From Chromera velia (taxonomy: Eukaryota > Sar > Chromeraceae), in assembly GCA_018398765.1 (NCBI GenBank), contig JAHBMJ010003566.1, positions 25,824 to 89,823 on the forward strand: 64,000 nt of DNA, in the 5' to 3' direction. The notes beneath the pieces were generated by a model, which ran no database searches, had not been told where the DNA came from, and saw nothing but the letters and a program-made list of their open reading frames with translations. Position numbers and translations under genes: made by a program. Each line of letters opens with the position of its first letter. Positions within the stretch are counted from its first letter, which is position 1. Below are positions 50,601 to 61,037 of this stretch, piece after piece.

Positions 50601-51149
50601 GGATCTGTTCGAGTGTGGTCTTCTTTTCTTCTTTGATTTTTTCACGTCTTTGACGTTTTGCAGCTTTTCTCACACCTTCTGACCGTTTGCGGGTGTTTTC
50701 AAGACCTCTGCAGGGAGGGTCGAAGGACGATCCCCCCCGTCTCTCTTCGTTCCTCTGTCTGCTTTTTTTTTATGTTTCTGTCGCTCGTGCAGTACGCTGA
50801 GACTGTGTATACTCCTGTGGCCTACCTGACTCGACGAGAGTCGAAGGGCGAGAAGGACGTGAAGAAGACCAAGGAGAAGGAGACGAGGGGAGGGGGGCTG
50901 CAGAGAGAAATCTTCTCGCTTGTGCGAGTGAAGATCAACACAGGCCGGACCCATCAGATCAGGTCGGCAGGCAGAGAGAGAGAGAGATTTTGTCAAGGGG
51001 AGACATTGGATTGGCAGGAACGAATTGGGCCTTTGCGTGGGGGGGCATTCATAGACACCGGCCGCCAATCTCAAATTTGCTCTTTCACTTGCTAGGCACG
51101 TGTGTGCATTGATGTGTAGACCTTTTTTATTAGCGATTAGCGGCTTCAG

Positions 51150-51210
<61 letters not shown>

Positions 51211-51348
51211 AGACTGTGTTCACGCTTTCTCGTGTCCATGGCTGGCTGGCTGGCTGGCTGGCTGGATTTGGTGTGACAATAGCAAGCCTTCCTATACATT
51301 TCTGATTCCGTTCCTCTCGTGCGTGCCCTGTTCTTCCTTCTGCAATGT

Positions 51349-51383
<35 letters not shown>

Positions 51384-53333
51384 GTGCAATCCGACAGAGA
51401 TTAGTTGCATGGGTTTTTGGCTCACTTGGTTAACTTATATTACGCCAAGTTTCTTTCCTTTTTGTCGTGCCGTCTGATAGAGTCTGTTTGTGTGTTTCTT
51501 TGTTGTGCCAAGCGATGTATGTGCACATAAGTTTCCTCCCTGCCTGTTTTTTTCTTTTCTTTTTTCGTTTCGAGCAGAGCGCACATGTCGCATCTCGGGT
51601 TTCCCCTTCTGGGAGATCGGAAGTACCTCTTCTCTCTGGAGGATGCGGAGGATGAGAAGGCGAGACATGCAGGTTTGGGGGATGAGTCGAGGCTGTTCCT
51701 CCACTGTCGGGAGTTGACGGTCATGAGAGGAAGTCTGACGGAGACAGAGAAGGGGGGGGGGGAAGAGGGAAAGTCGGTTGTGAGGGTAGAGTCAGCTTTG
51801 CCTGATGACCTTCGGAAAGTGTTGAAGGAATTTAAGGTAGCCAGACGAGACGACAAACAGTCCAGGTCGGGTCTCGAAGAAGTATTGGGGTTCGGTGTTG
51901 GCAGCAGTACGGTAGAGTATGATGAAGAGGAGGAAGAAGAAGAGGAAGAGACGGGAGAGAACAGAGTTCAAGTTGAAGAAATTGGCAGTGAGGATGTGAG
52001 GAAAGAGGAGGAGGTTGGGGGTTTGAAGAAGAGTGAGGAGGAGGATGGGGAGGAATCGGCTGAAAAGGGAGAGGGGGATGAGACGCATGAGGTTGTCCGA
52101 GAGGATCCAACTAAGCGAGAGAAGGGAGGGACCTCGATAGAAAAGGGTTTGAGTGCCGAGGAAGAAGGAGAAGAGGACGCATTTGAGTACATTCGGTCTC
52201 TTAGTCTCCCTTCATTGGAGGACGAAGTCAACTCAGCCGCTGTCCGTTGGCCCCTCCGTCAAAAGTTGAGAGAACGTGCGGATAGAAGACGGGCAGTCAA
52301 ACGCGAGCAGAGAGAAAAACAGAAGAAGGAAATGACGTTACGGCAGACATTTGAGGAGCGCGAGGCTCTTCTCCTCCCGGCTTCACTCCGAGCTCGCACA
52401 CAGCTCGGGGAGGCGGCCGACGGAGTGGAGAGTCAAAGTCTTCCTTCCTCTTCCTCTTCCAAGTCAACCGAGCTCCTTGTGCCAGGAATTTTCGCAGCGT
52501 CTCCTGTGGGATCCTCTGCTGAAGGTAGTCAAGGGCAGGAAGATAGTGCACGGGCCCGAAAGACAGAATCTGCGTTTGAGGCATTGCAGACTTTCCTCGG
52601 TGTAGAGAACGGAGATGAGGCAGAAGAGGAAGAGGGAGAGGAAGGGGAGTTGGAGTCATTAGAGAAGGGTGGAGAGGAGATAGAGAAGTGGGAGTTTGGA
52701 GGAGATGAGGAAGACGGGATGACTGTAGAGGATGAGGATGAAAGGGAAGGGGTAGAAGGAGGTGAAGGTGGAGAGGAAGAGAAAGAGGAAGAGGAAGAGG
52801 AAGAAATTGTCTCTCTGGACCCCCAAAAGGTTCTTGGAGGTCTGAAGCGTCTCGCAGCAATAGCCGATTCTTCTTCTCTTTCTCCTTCTTCTTCTTCCCC
52901 CCCTCTACTGTCGGTCACTCTTCCCAGTCAGGAAATAGATGACAGTGCTGATTCATTGTCTCAGACGCAACAAGAAGAAGAGGAAGCAGAAGAGAATCAA
53001 AACAGCAGTGAGCATCCCTTAGATGATTCTGTTCCTGTCCCCCCTCGGCGGAGGAAAGAAGAAGAAGATGAAGCCATAGCGAGAGAAGAGATCGATAGGA
53101 GAGCGTCTCTCCTTTCCGTCGAAGAAGAGCCCCTCCAGACAGTAGGGGGCATGGAGGCAGAAGAAGGGGGCGGTACGCCCGAGGCAGAGGGGGCCTTGTC
53201 AACCAAGCGAATCCCGTCTCCTTCTCTTCTCCGCTTTCGTCGGTCAGCTGTGGCCTCTCGAAGCCTTCAAAGAGGGAAAGGGAAAGGGAGGAAGAAAGCA
53301 AGCATTTTGAAGGAAGTCGAGACCTCACGATAG
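42637..53333 (+). CDS. Targeted OPR/FASTK-like repeat protein fused to an RluA-type pseudouridine synthase
   Basis: I join 13 exons: 42637-43767, 44135-44380, 44694-45011, 45296-45385, 45721-46342, 46629-46842, 47272-47638, 48063-48437, 48691-49501, 49827-49894, 50352-50492, 50793-50962 and 51578-53333. They total 6,309 nt (2,103 codons with TAG stop), and all phases match. Order in the protein: signal peptide and Phe motif (1-30), basic RG/RD-rich linker (about 190-350), helical repeats (about 378-1240), pseudouridine synthase (about 1320-1535), acidic tail (about 1550-2102). The enzyme converts uridine to pseudouridine in RNA; the repeats would select the RNA. The targeting region suggests the plastid. 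Length is far above the usual 220-350 residues of an RluA enzyme. An internal GTGAGT at 49135 could start an extra intron; I read through because the frame stays open. Confidence 0.85.
44135..49134 (+). other. Exons 2-9: about a dozen OPR/FASTK/RAP-type helical repeats
   Basis: Repeats share a core of the form LLWALAKL. Visible copies include HAASACWALGKL, DLSLFLWSLAKL, DMSTVMWAFAK, ALSNLLWSFAQ, LIAEMLRAFASA, DLAIFVWALSDA, HTAMLIRAFAVL, ALASLLWALAKF, ATANVIWAFGAN and ALCAITWALAAV. Such repeats form paired helices that bind RNA in organelle gene expression factors of algae, apicomplexans and animals (OPR, RAP and FASTK families). Single repeats are sometimes cut by introns. Exon 5 carries a low-complexity insert of Gln, Glu and Lys after the FLAIPNPN segment. 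No C-terminal RAP domain is evident; the synthase takes its place. Confidence 0.8.
49258..51640 (+). other. Exons 9-13: RluA-type pseudouridine synthase domain
   Basis: The domain starts with VLRHLRGGLSVIYKPPGWTVE, the usual entry strand of RluA enzymes. Motif I is GATHRLDLMTSG (about residue 1381-1392), with the catalytic Asp in HRLD near residue 1387. It continues across the intron as PLLVARSM. The conserved Tyr appears in KEYVCLVRG. The last motif, VKINTGRTHQIR, is followed across the intron by AHMSHLGFPLLGDRKY. All catalytic landmarks are present, so activity is likely. A loop of about 45 residues between the Tyr motif and VYTPVAYL is longer than usual. Confidence 0.9.
51641..53333 (+). 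other. Exon 13: long acidic C-terminal tail
   Basis: After the catalytic domain about 550 residues follow, dominated by Glu with short Ser and Lys blocks (for example YDEEEEEEEEETGE near 51918). The tail is predicted to be disordered. The reading frame is long and uninterrupted and ends at TAG 53331-53333. Acidic tails contrast with the basic linker of exon 1 and could contact it or a partner. An AATAAA at 53608-53613 is a candidate polyadenylation signal. Confidence 0.7.
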
Positions 53334-53893
53334 CACTGGCGTTGTCAGGCATTGGGAGGAACAGCGTATTGCTTTTTGGTCTTGAGTCTCTCCCAGCCTG
53401 GGTTCAACTCTCTTCATGCAAGTGAAGGTTTGGTGAGAAAGCTTTGAGTGCATGCGCATTCGAATTCATGAGATGAAAGGAAGACGCTTCATACTGTTTC
53501 GTTATACAGACGGACATACAGCGTTGTTGCTAACGTACTTCTTACGATAGACACCTTTGCGGAGGCGACCTCTTCAAGACAAAACGGCGACAGTGCTTAG
53601 GGGCACCAATAAATCACTTAATCACTTAATACAGACAGCTCTAGAGACAGCTTCAGGGCAGTTAATACGGTGTACTGAGAATGTACTGAACAAAATTGTA
53701 GTTGTACTTCAAGTTGTTTATTTTCAGTTTGAATAATGTTTTAATAATTCATTTGAAATTATATTTATTGTCAGTTAAATATTTTAAATTATATTTGGTT
53801 AAATATTTTTCAAAGTTAGTTTGACAACTGGTACAAAGTGTATTTTTAAATTTTTCTAACTAAAACCTTATGAAATTCCTTAAAATCTTAGCA
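53334..53893. other. 3' flank and AT-rich intergenic DNA
   Basis: A 3' UTR with AATAAA at 53608-53613 is followed by an AT-rich stretch with repeated words such as AAATTATATTT and TTAAATATTTT (about 53750-53815). I see no gene. Confidence 0.5.
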
Positions 53894-54030
53894 TATCACA
53901 GCAAAAAAAAAAAAGAATTAATTGGCTTTAATTATTTTTTTCTTGCAATAGCTAACTAACAGTTGTGCAACATCCAAACAACAGTTACCCAACACGTGAA
54001 CAACAGTTGTTTGTCACTTAACATCATTGG

Positions 54031-54280
54031 TGTAAGGGCTGAATATGGAGGTGCCCGCCGCCAGACCCGCCGCCGCATCTTATTGAGATATGTGGGGCGG
54101 GCGCGCCGCATAGATTTATGAAATAGTAATCGCATGTTGATTGAAGCATAATTGAATACGAATCAAACAGACTGATTGATAAGAAGGAAGACATTCTCCT
54201 TCTTATTACTCCTCTCCGTATGAATGATTTGCATCCTCTTATACTAAGTTCTCTTCTACGCTAGAGCCTAGTACCTTACA
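54031..54280 (+). repeat. 5' LTR
   Basis: The LTR is 250 bp, bounded by the short inverted repeat TGTAAGG...CCTTACA. It contains a GC-rich core (GGGGCGGGCGCGCCGC) and a short dyad, AGAAGGAAGACATTCTCCTTCT, trimmed here to its arms AGAAGGA and TCCTTCT. Transcription would start within it. Confidence 0.93.
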
Positions 54281-54326
54281 GTCCAGTGTGTCACGATCTG
54301 ATTGAGTCAAACCAGTATTTTCAAAG

Positions 54327-55535
54327 ATGGTGCGGACTCGTGCAGAGAAGAGAAGACTCCAGAAAGAGCAGCAGGCAACTGAGGCTGCAGCGGCCGCAGC
54401 CGGTGTACTAACGGGTTCAGGAGAGATGATTGTTCTCTCCAAAAGCGATTTGCAGGCCTTGATTGATTCCTCAGTGCAGAGAGGAATTAAAGAAGAGATG
54501 GCTGCTCTCGCCCCGTCACTCTCACAAGCCCCGTCTCCTGTTGATTCTCCTCTAGAGGATGAGGAGCAGGCCCCTTCTATGTCCACTTCTTCTTCCTACT
54601 GCTACGTGAAAGTTGACTTCGGTGCTGTGCCTCAGATGCAGAACAAACAGCACATTAAGGAGTGGAAGCAGATTCTGAAGTAGCAGAACTTTTGCAACGA
54701 CCAGCTACCCAGAGAACGCTTTGTTTCGGACGAGAGTTGGAGAAATAAAATGAAGGTCTGCTTTGACAAGCTCGAGAACTCGAAGGTGAACCGTGACATC
54801 CAGAGATTGCTGGATCGGGGTGTGCTTGCCGAGAACATTCCCCGCGCACTCCGAAAGGAGTACGGTCTTCTCACCTTCAAGGTCGAAAGCAAGATCGCCC
54901 TTCGCATTCAGTTTTTCCCGTATCATTATAACAAGGTAGACAAGGACGGCCTCCCCGTTTTTCGCTCTAGTCTCGTTTTCTCCTACTACACCATTCACAA
55001 GAGGCTGGATGAGCTTCTTTGTGACACATCCAAAGAGAAGTACCACATCGATGAAGACGGTCTCGTCCCCAACGTCCTGAATTCGTTCACTCGAGTCCAG
55101 CACAAGGAGGTCTTTCGTGCTCTTCCCGACGAAGTGTTTGAGGAGTCGGACAACGTTGCCAAACTCAATGACCTCTCTCTTTCCCGCATCAAATTTTCGA
55201 TGCTGCGAAAGATCCTCAAGAAATTCGCTCTAACGGACAGCTGCCCCCAGACAGAGCTGCAGGAGCAGGAGAGGGAGAGGGGTTTACAGGGTGTGGAGAG
55301 GGCAAACAGGGCGGCCGAGGGGGTGAATGGGGGGGGGCAGAGCTCCTCCAGCTCACAAGACTCCCCTCCTGTCTGTCAGACGTGTGGAAATAGACACGTC
55401 AGCACCTGCAGAGCCACCCTCGACGGTGCTTTCCCCTGCAGGGCATGTGGGGAGAAGGGGCATTGGGACAAGGCCCCTGTCTGCAAGAAGAATGGGGGGC
55501 AGGGGACCGGGGGGGGTGGGCGCAGCAGCGCTTGA
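54327..55535 (+). pseudogene. gag region of copia element with one internal stop
   Basis: Translation from ATG 54327 gives a nucleocapsid-type protein. An in-frame TAG at 54681-54683 breaks it, the same frame continues, and a TGA at 55533-55535 follows. Near 55374-55485 are two zinc-knuckle-like clusters, CQTCGNRHVSTC and CRACGEKGHWDKAPVC. Their Cys/His spacings deviate from the canonical CX2CX4HX4C. The region should package RNA and drive particle assembly in an intact copy; here it is interrupted. Confidence 0.85.
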
Positions 55536-58500
55536 CCACGCTTGGGCTTTGAGAAGGGTATGCAAGTTGGGGGGGGGATCCGCCTCGAAAATTCTTTCGC
55601 CCCCCTCAGCGATGACGATAACACAGGCAGAGAGGAGGAAAGGAAGGAGCGTGTAGGGGCAGCGAAGAGCAGAGGGGAGTCGAGATGGGTGTGGAGAAAG
55701 AAGTCCCCTGTTGCCGATACGGGTTGCAGTCGGCATTTGATTGGGGAGGATCTCGAGGACTCGATTGTTTCCCGCAGGCCCTGTGAGTTCAGATATGAGG
55801 AGGCCTCGGGGGAAGAGATGGTGTGTGCTGAGGAGGTAGAGGCATCACCTCTGCTTGAGGGGGTGGACGGAGAGCCCGTTTATCCTCTTCTGAGAGGGGC
55901 CTTCAAATCGTCAGTCCCTGTGTCTCTCCTCGTAGTGAGGGGTTGCAGGATACAGAAAGTGGACCCTCCCTTTTGGGTTAAATTTCCTGGCAAGGGGGGT
56001 GGTGCAGTGAGAGCTCGTTTGTATGAGAGAGATGGGGTGCATGTAGTGCGTGTTCTCTCTCCGTCGTCTTTTTCTCCTCCCTCTGAATCTTATTTGAGTG
56101 CAGACAGAGAGGACTGTGTGTACCTGACCATTGTTTCAGATTTTTCTTCTTTTGTTTCTTCAGGCACCGATGAGGCTGCCAGGGAGCGGATGCCCGATAA
56201 GGCGAAGCTTTCTGTCTCGTAGGCATAACAATGCACAGAGCACATGTCCCCTGCAGAGTTGAATTTGTGGCATGGTAGGTTTGGGCATGCGACAGGGAGA
56301 CGGCTCTATGCATGCTTTAGAGAGAAAGGCATGGCACACCGAGTGATGGTAGAAGAGTGCAGAAAAGGAATTGACTGCAGGGAGTGCAGAGAGGTCAATG
56401 TAGAGATGAGACGGATACCAGCAAGGCAGGGAGGGGGGGTGCCAGAGAGATTAGGATCTCATTAGACACAAGATCTTCTCTTTTTATCTGGGGGGGTGCC
56501 GGCAAGTCTTCTACCTGAAAGAAAAGGAAGACTGATGGATGGGCAGATTCTTGGATGCAAAGCACAGACAGTCAGACATCTCTGTTTGGTCGTGCGTCGC
56601 TTTGAGCCTCGCTGTGGAAAGATGGAGGTTGTACAGACAGACAATGGAAAAGAGTTCTCAGGGGACAAGAAAGGGCAGTATGATCACTTTTGTCAAGAAG
56701 AGAGAATTTTTCACTGAAGGGAGGCGGACTATACCCCTCAACATCAGGGCCAAGGGGAAAGAGCAAATCGGACAGTGAAGTGTCTCCTTTGGAAGGTGAG
56801 GAGACAAACCGGTCTTCCCCCTTACACCGAAAAGTGGCTGTTCCAGGAGGTGGTTCAAGAATTGAACAATTGCGTCTCGACTGTCACCGGTAAGTCCCCT
56901 GTTTGTGCTTTCTTTGGAAAAGAACGTGCAGCAGAGATTCTCTCCATCACTGTTGGTGATCGTGTGTATGTATACGATGCCCGTCCGAGAAAGAAAGACG
57001 AAGAGCCTGACAGTGTGCATGGTGTCGAGGGCTTCTTTGGAGGAATCGAAAATTCAAATGTGGTGAAGGTAATAATTAGAAAGAACAATGGTTGGAAACC
57101 CATTCATGTTTCTCCCTCTTCTGTCTCACTTGATGCGTGGAGAGGCATGGATCGCAAACTGTTTGACTCTTCTCTCTCTTCTCCTAGGGAATCAAAAGGG
57201 GAGGGGGGGCAGGGTGGGAATATGAATGATTCTTTTTCTTCTTACTTGTCTTCTCCTTCTCTTTCTGGGGTGTCTCCGGGATTGGGGGGTGAGGGGAGGG
57301 GGTCAGATGAGGTGGATGATAGGGCCTTCTCGGATATTGATGTGGAGGAGGTGCCTTGCGATGCGGGAGATCGTCCTCCTGCAAAGTTCTCTTCTTCTTT
57401 CGCATCTGCTCGTTTCTTTCCTTCTGTCTCTCACACGGCTGCTCGACTGTGTGAGCGATATGTTGCAACTTCTGTGTTGTCGGACATAGGAGGTGCACAG
57501 CCTTTCTCTTTTCCCCTTCAGAGCCCTGTAGGCATACAAATTCAGACAGGTCAGTTTAAGATGCATGCACAGCAGGAGGGGGGAGAGGAAGGGGAGAGAG
57601 AAGAAAGAGAGGAAGCAGAGAGGGACTCAGAGCCCAGAAGGGGGGCCAGACGGCTGCCAAAGAGAGAGGAAAGAGAAGACGGAGGAGGTGTGCCTCCGTC
57701 CCTTGTCGCTGAAGACGTTGAGGTGGATTGGGGGGTAGACAGCGATGGGAATACGCTTCGTGCACAGGAAGGTAGAGAGGAAGTGCAGGCTGCACAAGAT
57801 GATAAAGAGAGGGAAGAAGCACTAAGAGAGCGTCTAGAGAAATTAAAAGAAGAGCTCGCTCGCATGATTGTGGAAAAGGAGAAGAAGAGACGTCCCCTCC
57901 CTCGAATCGTTCCTGTTGATCCGACTGTAGTCAAAAAAATGATGAGTCACATGAATCCTCGAAAAAGACACATTGATGCAACCAATGAAGAGGTCGAGAG
58001 TGGCAGTCATGAGAAAGGAATGCTTGATGAGCTGCAGCGTTTCCTGGATGAAACGGTCTTCCGTCGGGGAGTGCGTGTCCCAAAAGGCAGGAAAGTCATG
58101 AGGTGTCGATGGGTCCTGACTTGGAAACTAAAAGGGGGAAAGAGAGTCGCGAAAGCGCGTCTGGTTGTGAAGGGATTCCAAGACGATAGGAAGGACCTGC
58201 AGACATACTCGGGAATGGCCGATTGGTGGTCTGTCTTGCTTGTACTTTCATTTGCGGCAATAAAGGGATGGGGGTGCGCAAAGTCGGATGTTCGAACTGT
58301 ATTTCTGACTGCTGAAATGAAGGATGAAGTGTATGTTTGGTTGCCCGACAAACTTCCCGTAGGTCTGCCTGAGTGGATGAAAGCAGGGTCGGTCTTTCGT
58401 TTGAATAAAACGATGTATGGACTCAAGGATGCCCCTCGTCTATACACTCAGAGCTTCAGGAAGATGGCAAAGGAGAAAGGGTGGGAAGAGCTGAGAGAGA

Positions 58501-59582
58501 GTGTGTTTGTCAAGAAGGATGAGAAAGGAGAGATCATCGCAATCATGCTGATGCATGTGGATGATTTGCTTATCTTTGCTGCCAATCCACTCATTCACTT
58601 TGCTCCCATTCAGAAGAGGCTCAAGATGGACGAGCCTGAGTTATTGGAAGAAGGAGAGAGTTTCGAATATGTAGGAATGACTCTCATTCGCACGCGTGAG
58701 GGGTACGAAATCGGACAGAAAGCCTACCTTGACTCAATTGAAATAGATGAGAAGAAGTTGCTCGGGGGGAGATTGAATACATCTCTTCTTGAGCCTCCTG
58801 AAGAGGGAGAAGTGTTGGAGGATCTCATTCCGTTAATGCAGAAATGCACAGGGGTTACGGGGTGGGTTGTTTGCACTCTTCCTTCCATCTCTTTTCTCTT
58901 CAGCGAGCTGTCCCAATGGTCCACTCGGCCTTCTACAGAGAAGGTTGAGGGGGTGTTACATCTCCTTTTGCATGCTCAAGAAACGGAATGGCCTCTTGTC
59001 TTCACTCCCTGCCATAATCCCAAGATCGTTGACTTTCATGACGGTTCTTTTTCTCTTTCTCGGGGAGAAGGGAGGGCAGGGTACGAGACGTTCCTTGTAG
59101 ATCAGAGCGAGTCAATTGGATCCATGCGAGAGAACAATCTCTTTGCATAGAAGTCTAAACGGATTAAGAGAGTCTTGAATTCCAATATGTCTAAGACTTC
59201 TGAACTGTGCGCGCAGCATGAGACAGTGAAGAAAGCATATGCGTGGAAGTCGTTTGCTGAGGCTCTGTGGTAGAAGAAGGTCCCGATCGAATTTGTGACT
59301 GACTCTGCTCCTTTGATGGAACAGTTGGAGACAGGAGAGGTAAGATCTGAGCCTCGTCTTCAAGGCATGCTTCGGTTTGTTCGGCAGGAACTTAGGGCAA
59401 TGAGAGTAAAAACATTGTGGTGCCCGACCGACGTTATGCGTGCGGACAGACAGACAAAACTCAAGCTCTCAAAAGACAGGGGAACTCAGTACGTCCCTCG
59501 TGATCGATCGACTGCTGTCAAATCAGGTGCAAGACGGAAAGTCATTGATTTTGCAAAGAAGGTGTACTTTCTCCGCCATTGA
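55536..59582 (+). pseudogene. pol region of copia element: protease, integrase, reverse transcriptase, RNase H, with in-frame stops
   Basis: The frame is the same as gag. Protease shows ADTGCSRHLIGE near 55720. The integrase zinc region has LWHGRFGHATG and CRECR (56268-56395). The integrase core has QTDNGKEFSG near 56635 and DYTPQHQGQGERANRTV near 56730. Reverse transcriptase has WGCAKSDVRTVFL (near 58275), MYGLKDAPRLY and the HVDD active-site box (near 58556). RNase H traces run from about 58990 to 59500 (HDGSF, then SELCAQHETVKKAYAWK and VTDSAPLME). In-frame stops lie at 56220, 56226, 56463, 56715, 59148 and 59271; the natural end is TGA 59580-59582. No frameshift was found. This copy cannot make an intact polyprotein without readthrough. 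Confidence 0.88.
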
Positions 59583-59617
59583 GTGATCGTTCTCTGTTTT
59601 TACGATCAGGGGGTGAC

Positions 59618-59867
59618 TGTAAGGGCTCAATATAGAGGTGTCCACCGCCAGACCCGCCGCCACATCTTATTGAGATACGTGGGGCGGGCGCGCCGCATAG
59701 ATTTATGAAATAGTGATCGCATGTTAATTGAAGCATAATTGAATACGAATCAAACAGACTGATTGATAAGAAGGAAGACATTCTCCTTCTTATCACTCCT
59801 CTCCGTATGAATGATTTGCATCCTCCTATAGTAAGTTCTCTTCTGCGCTAGAGCCTAGTTCCTTATA
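59618..59867 (+). repeat. 3' LTR
   Basis: The LTR is 250 bp and colinear with the 5' copy without gaps. Eleven of the 14 differences are transitions. The purine run AGGGGG just upstream (about 59608-59613) may be the remnant of the polypurine tract. Confidence 0.93.
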
Positions 59868-59927
59868 ATTGGCAAAAAAAAAAAGTAAGCCAGAATTGGC
59901 TTTAATTTTTTTTTTTTTGCTGTGATA

Positions 59928-60332
59928 CCCCTATAGTTAAAATCGGTCAATTTTTAATGGGAATACTAAAAAGTTAATCATAATCCTAAAAAATCTTATA
60001 AAATCTTTAGTAGTAAAATCTTTTTTCGTTTTTGAGTGGGAATCTTATATAATCTTAAAAATTACTCCCTTAAAATTCTATAGTCACCAGGGCCTGCACC
60101 TAGGCCTGCATTAGGGCCTGCAGGGTAGTCTATCATATTCTAACAATCTAGACAACTATCAATCAATCAATCAATCAACTAAGACAGAAATTCATTAAAT
60201 ACACGCAATGACATTTATATTCAGCAAAAAATCACGACATATATATATTTCATGCGACTGCAGTTTTCGAAATCCTTGCAGCTGTATTCGATTGAGAGTT
60301 CGAATGGATCTGCATGGGTCGTTTAGAACTCC
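59928..60332. other. AT-rich spacer
   Basis: Short words such as AATCTTATAAAATCTT and a run of AATCAATCAATCAATC (near 60160) are present, with a small GGGCCTGCA triplication near 60088-60121. No gene is supported. The left part of the 3' UTR of the kinase gene probably ends here. Confidence 0.5.
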
Positions 60333-61037
60333 TTAAGCCGAGCTAGAAGCCGAGTTGACCCTTTCTTCTGGAGTCTGTACACTCGCAAGCCCTACCGCGA
60401 AGAATGGTTTCTGCTCAAATGCTCTCGACTGGTCCATGAGACATGAAATAAGTCTCTCCTTCGTGGCCGTTCCTTTCAAGACAAGGAGACTCTCTTTGAG
60501 AGGCTGGCTTCCCATGACCCGCCGTCTATATTCCACATGCTGAGGCCACAGTTTTGAGTGGAAGTAGTCCTCAGGCACCGACTTGGTGGCCATTCGACGC
60601 TGATAGCACAAGTCCTTGTCGATTTCCAGCCATACTCTCAAATGCATCAGTCGCACAAGGCGCTCGTCGTGAAAAAGTAGGAAGCCCTCGAGAATCACAT
60701 AGAAAGGACTCGGAGGTTGGCATCCTTTCCCTTTCACGCTTAAAGTTTCGTGGCCTGCCCGTATCGCCGCGATGACCTGTTCATGAAAACGGTCATGATC
60801 CAGAGCTTCCGGTGCTTCCCAATTTCCGCCGAGCTGTTCGTAAATTTTGTGAACATCGAAGGCAGTGTCTTGACACAGAAGTGCACATCGAGTCTTGCCC
60901 CCAAGTTCGGAGTGCAACTCGTGGCTCACCGTGCTTTTGCCACTACAAGAGGCACCAGAGATGCCTATGACTATGACATCTTGCTGCATGTCGACTTCCT
61001 GAAGCTTCATCTTCCCATTGCCTTCTGTTTCTGACAT
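60333..61037 (-). CDS. NRK1: Nicotinamide riboside kinase-like P-loop kinase
   Basis: This single-exon frame of 234 residues starts at ATG 61037. Residues 25-36 are GISGASCSGKST, a Walker A loop. QD at 56-57 occupies the position of the catalytic Asp in NRK enzymes. NWEAPEALDHDRF matches the substrate-side segment of fungal NRK1, and VILEGFLLF, RRMATKSVPEDYF and LWPQHVEYRRRVM follow in family order. Length suits the family (about 200-240). The enzyme would phosphorylate nicotinamide riboside to nicotinamide mononucleotide in NAD salvage, in the cytosol because no targeting peptide is seen. A uridine kinase-like relative is the alternative, but the WP and EALD motifs favour NRK. Unlike its neighbours the gene has no intron. 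Confidence 0.85.
   Translation of the reverse strand: MSETEGNGKMKLQEVDMQQDVIVIGISGASCSGKSTVSHELHSELGGKTRCALLCQDTAFDVHKIYEQLGGNWEAPEALDHDRFHEQVIAAIRAGHETLSVKGKGCQPPSPFYVILEGFLLFHDERLVRLMHLRVWLEIDKDLCYQRRMATKSVPEDYFHSKLWPQHVEYRRRVMGSQPLKESLLVLKGTATKERLISCLMDQSRAFEQKPFFAVGLASVQTPEERVNSASSSA

Larger units (their letters stand above)
54026..59872 (+). mobile_element. Ty1/copia-type LTR retrotransposon with ATTGG target-site duplication
   Basis: The element is 5,837 bp (54031-59867). Its LTRs begin TGTAAGG and end CCTTACA (5' copy) or CCTTATA (3' copy). ATTGG precedes the 5' LTR (54026-54030) and follows the 3' LTR (59868-59872), a clean 5-bp duplication. Integrase lies before reverse transcriptase, which is the copia order. 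The two LTRs differ at 14 of 250 positions by my alignment, with no indel, so the insertion is not recent. I could not identify a standard tRNA primer-binding site just after the 5' LTR. Confidence 0.92.
53896..59925. mobile_element. MITE-like inverted-repeat element split by the copia element
   Basis: A terminus TCACAGCAAAAAAAAAAAAG at 53896 is mirrored by the reverse complement ending TTTGCTGTGA at 59925. TA lies immediately outside both ends (53894-53895 and 59926-59927). Removing the retrotransposon and one target duplication leaves about 188 bp with no coding capacity. TA flanks and short inverted ends are typical of Tc1/mariner-type non-autonomous elements. Poly-A runs at the ends limit certainty on the exact arm length. 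Confidence 0.6.
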
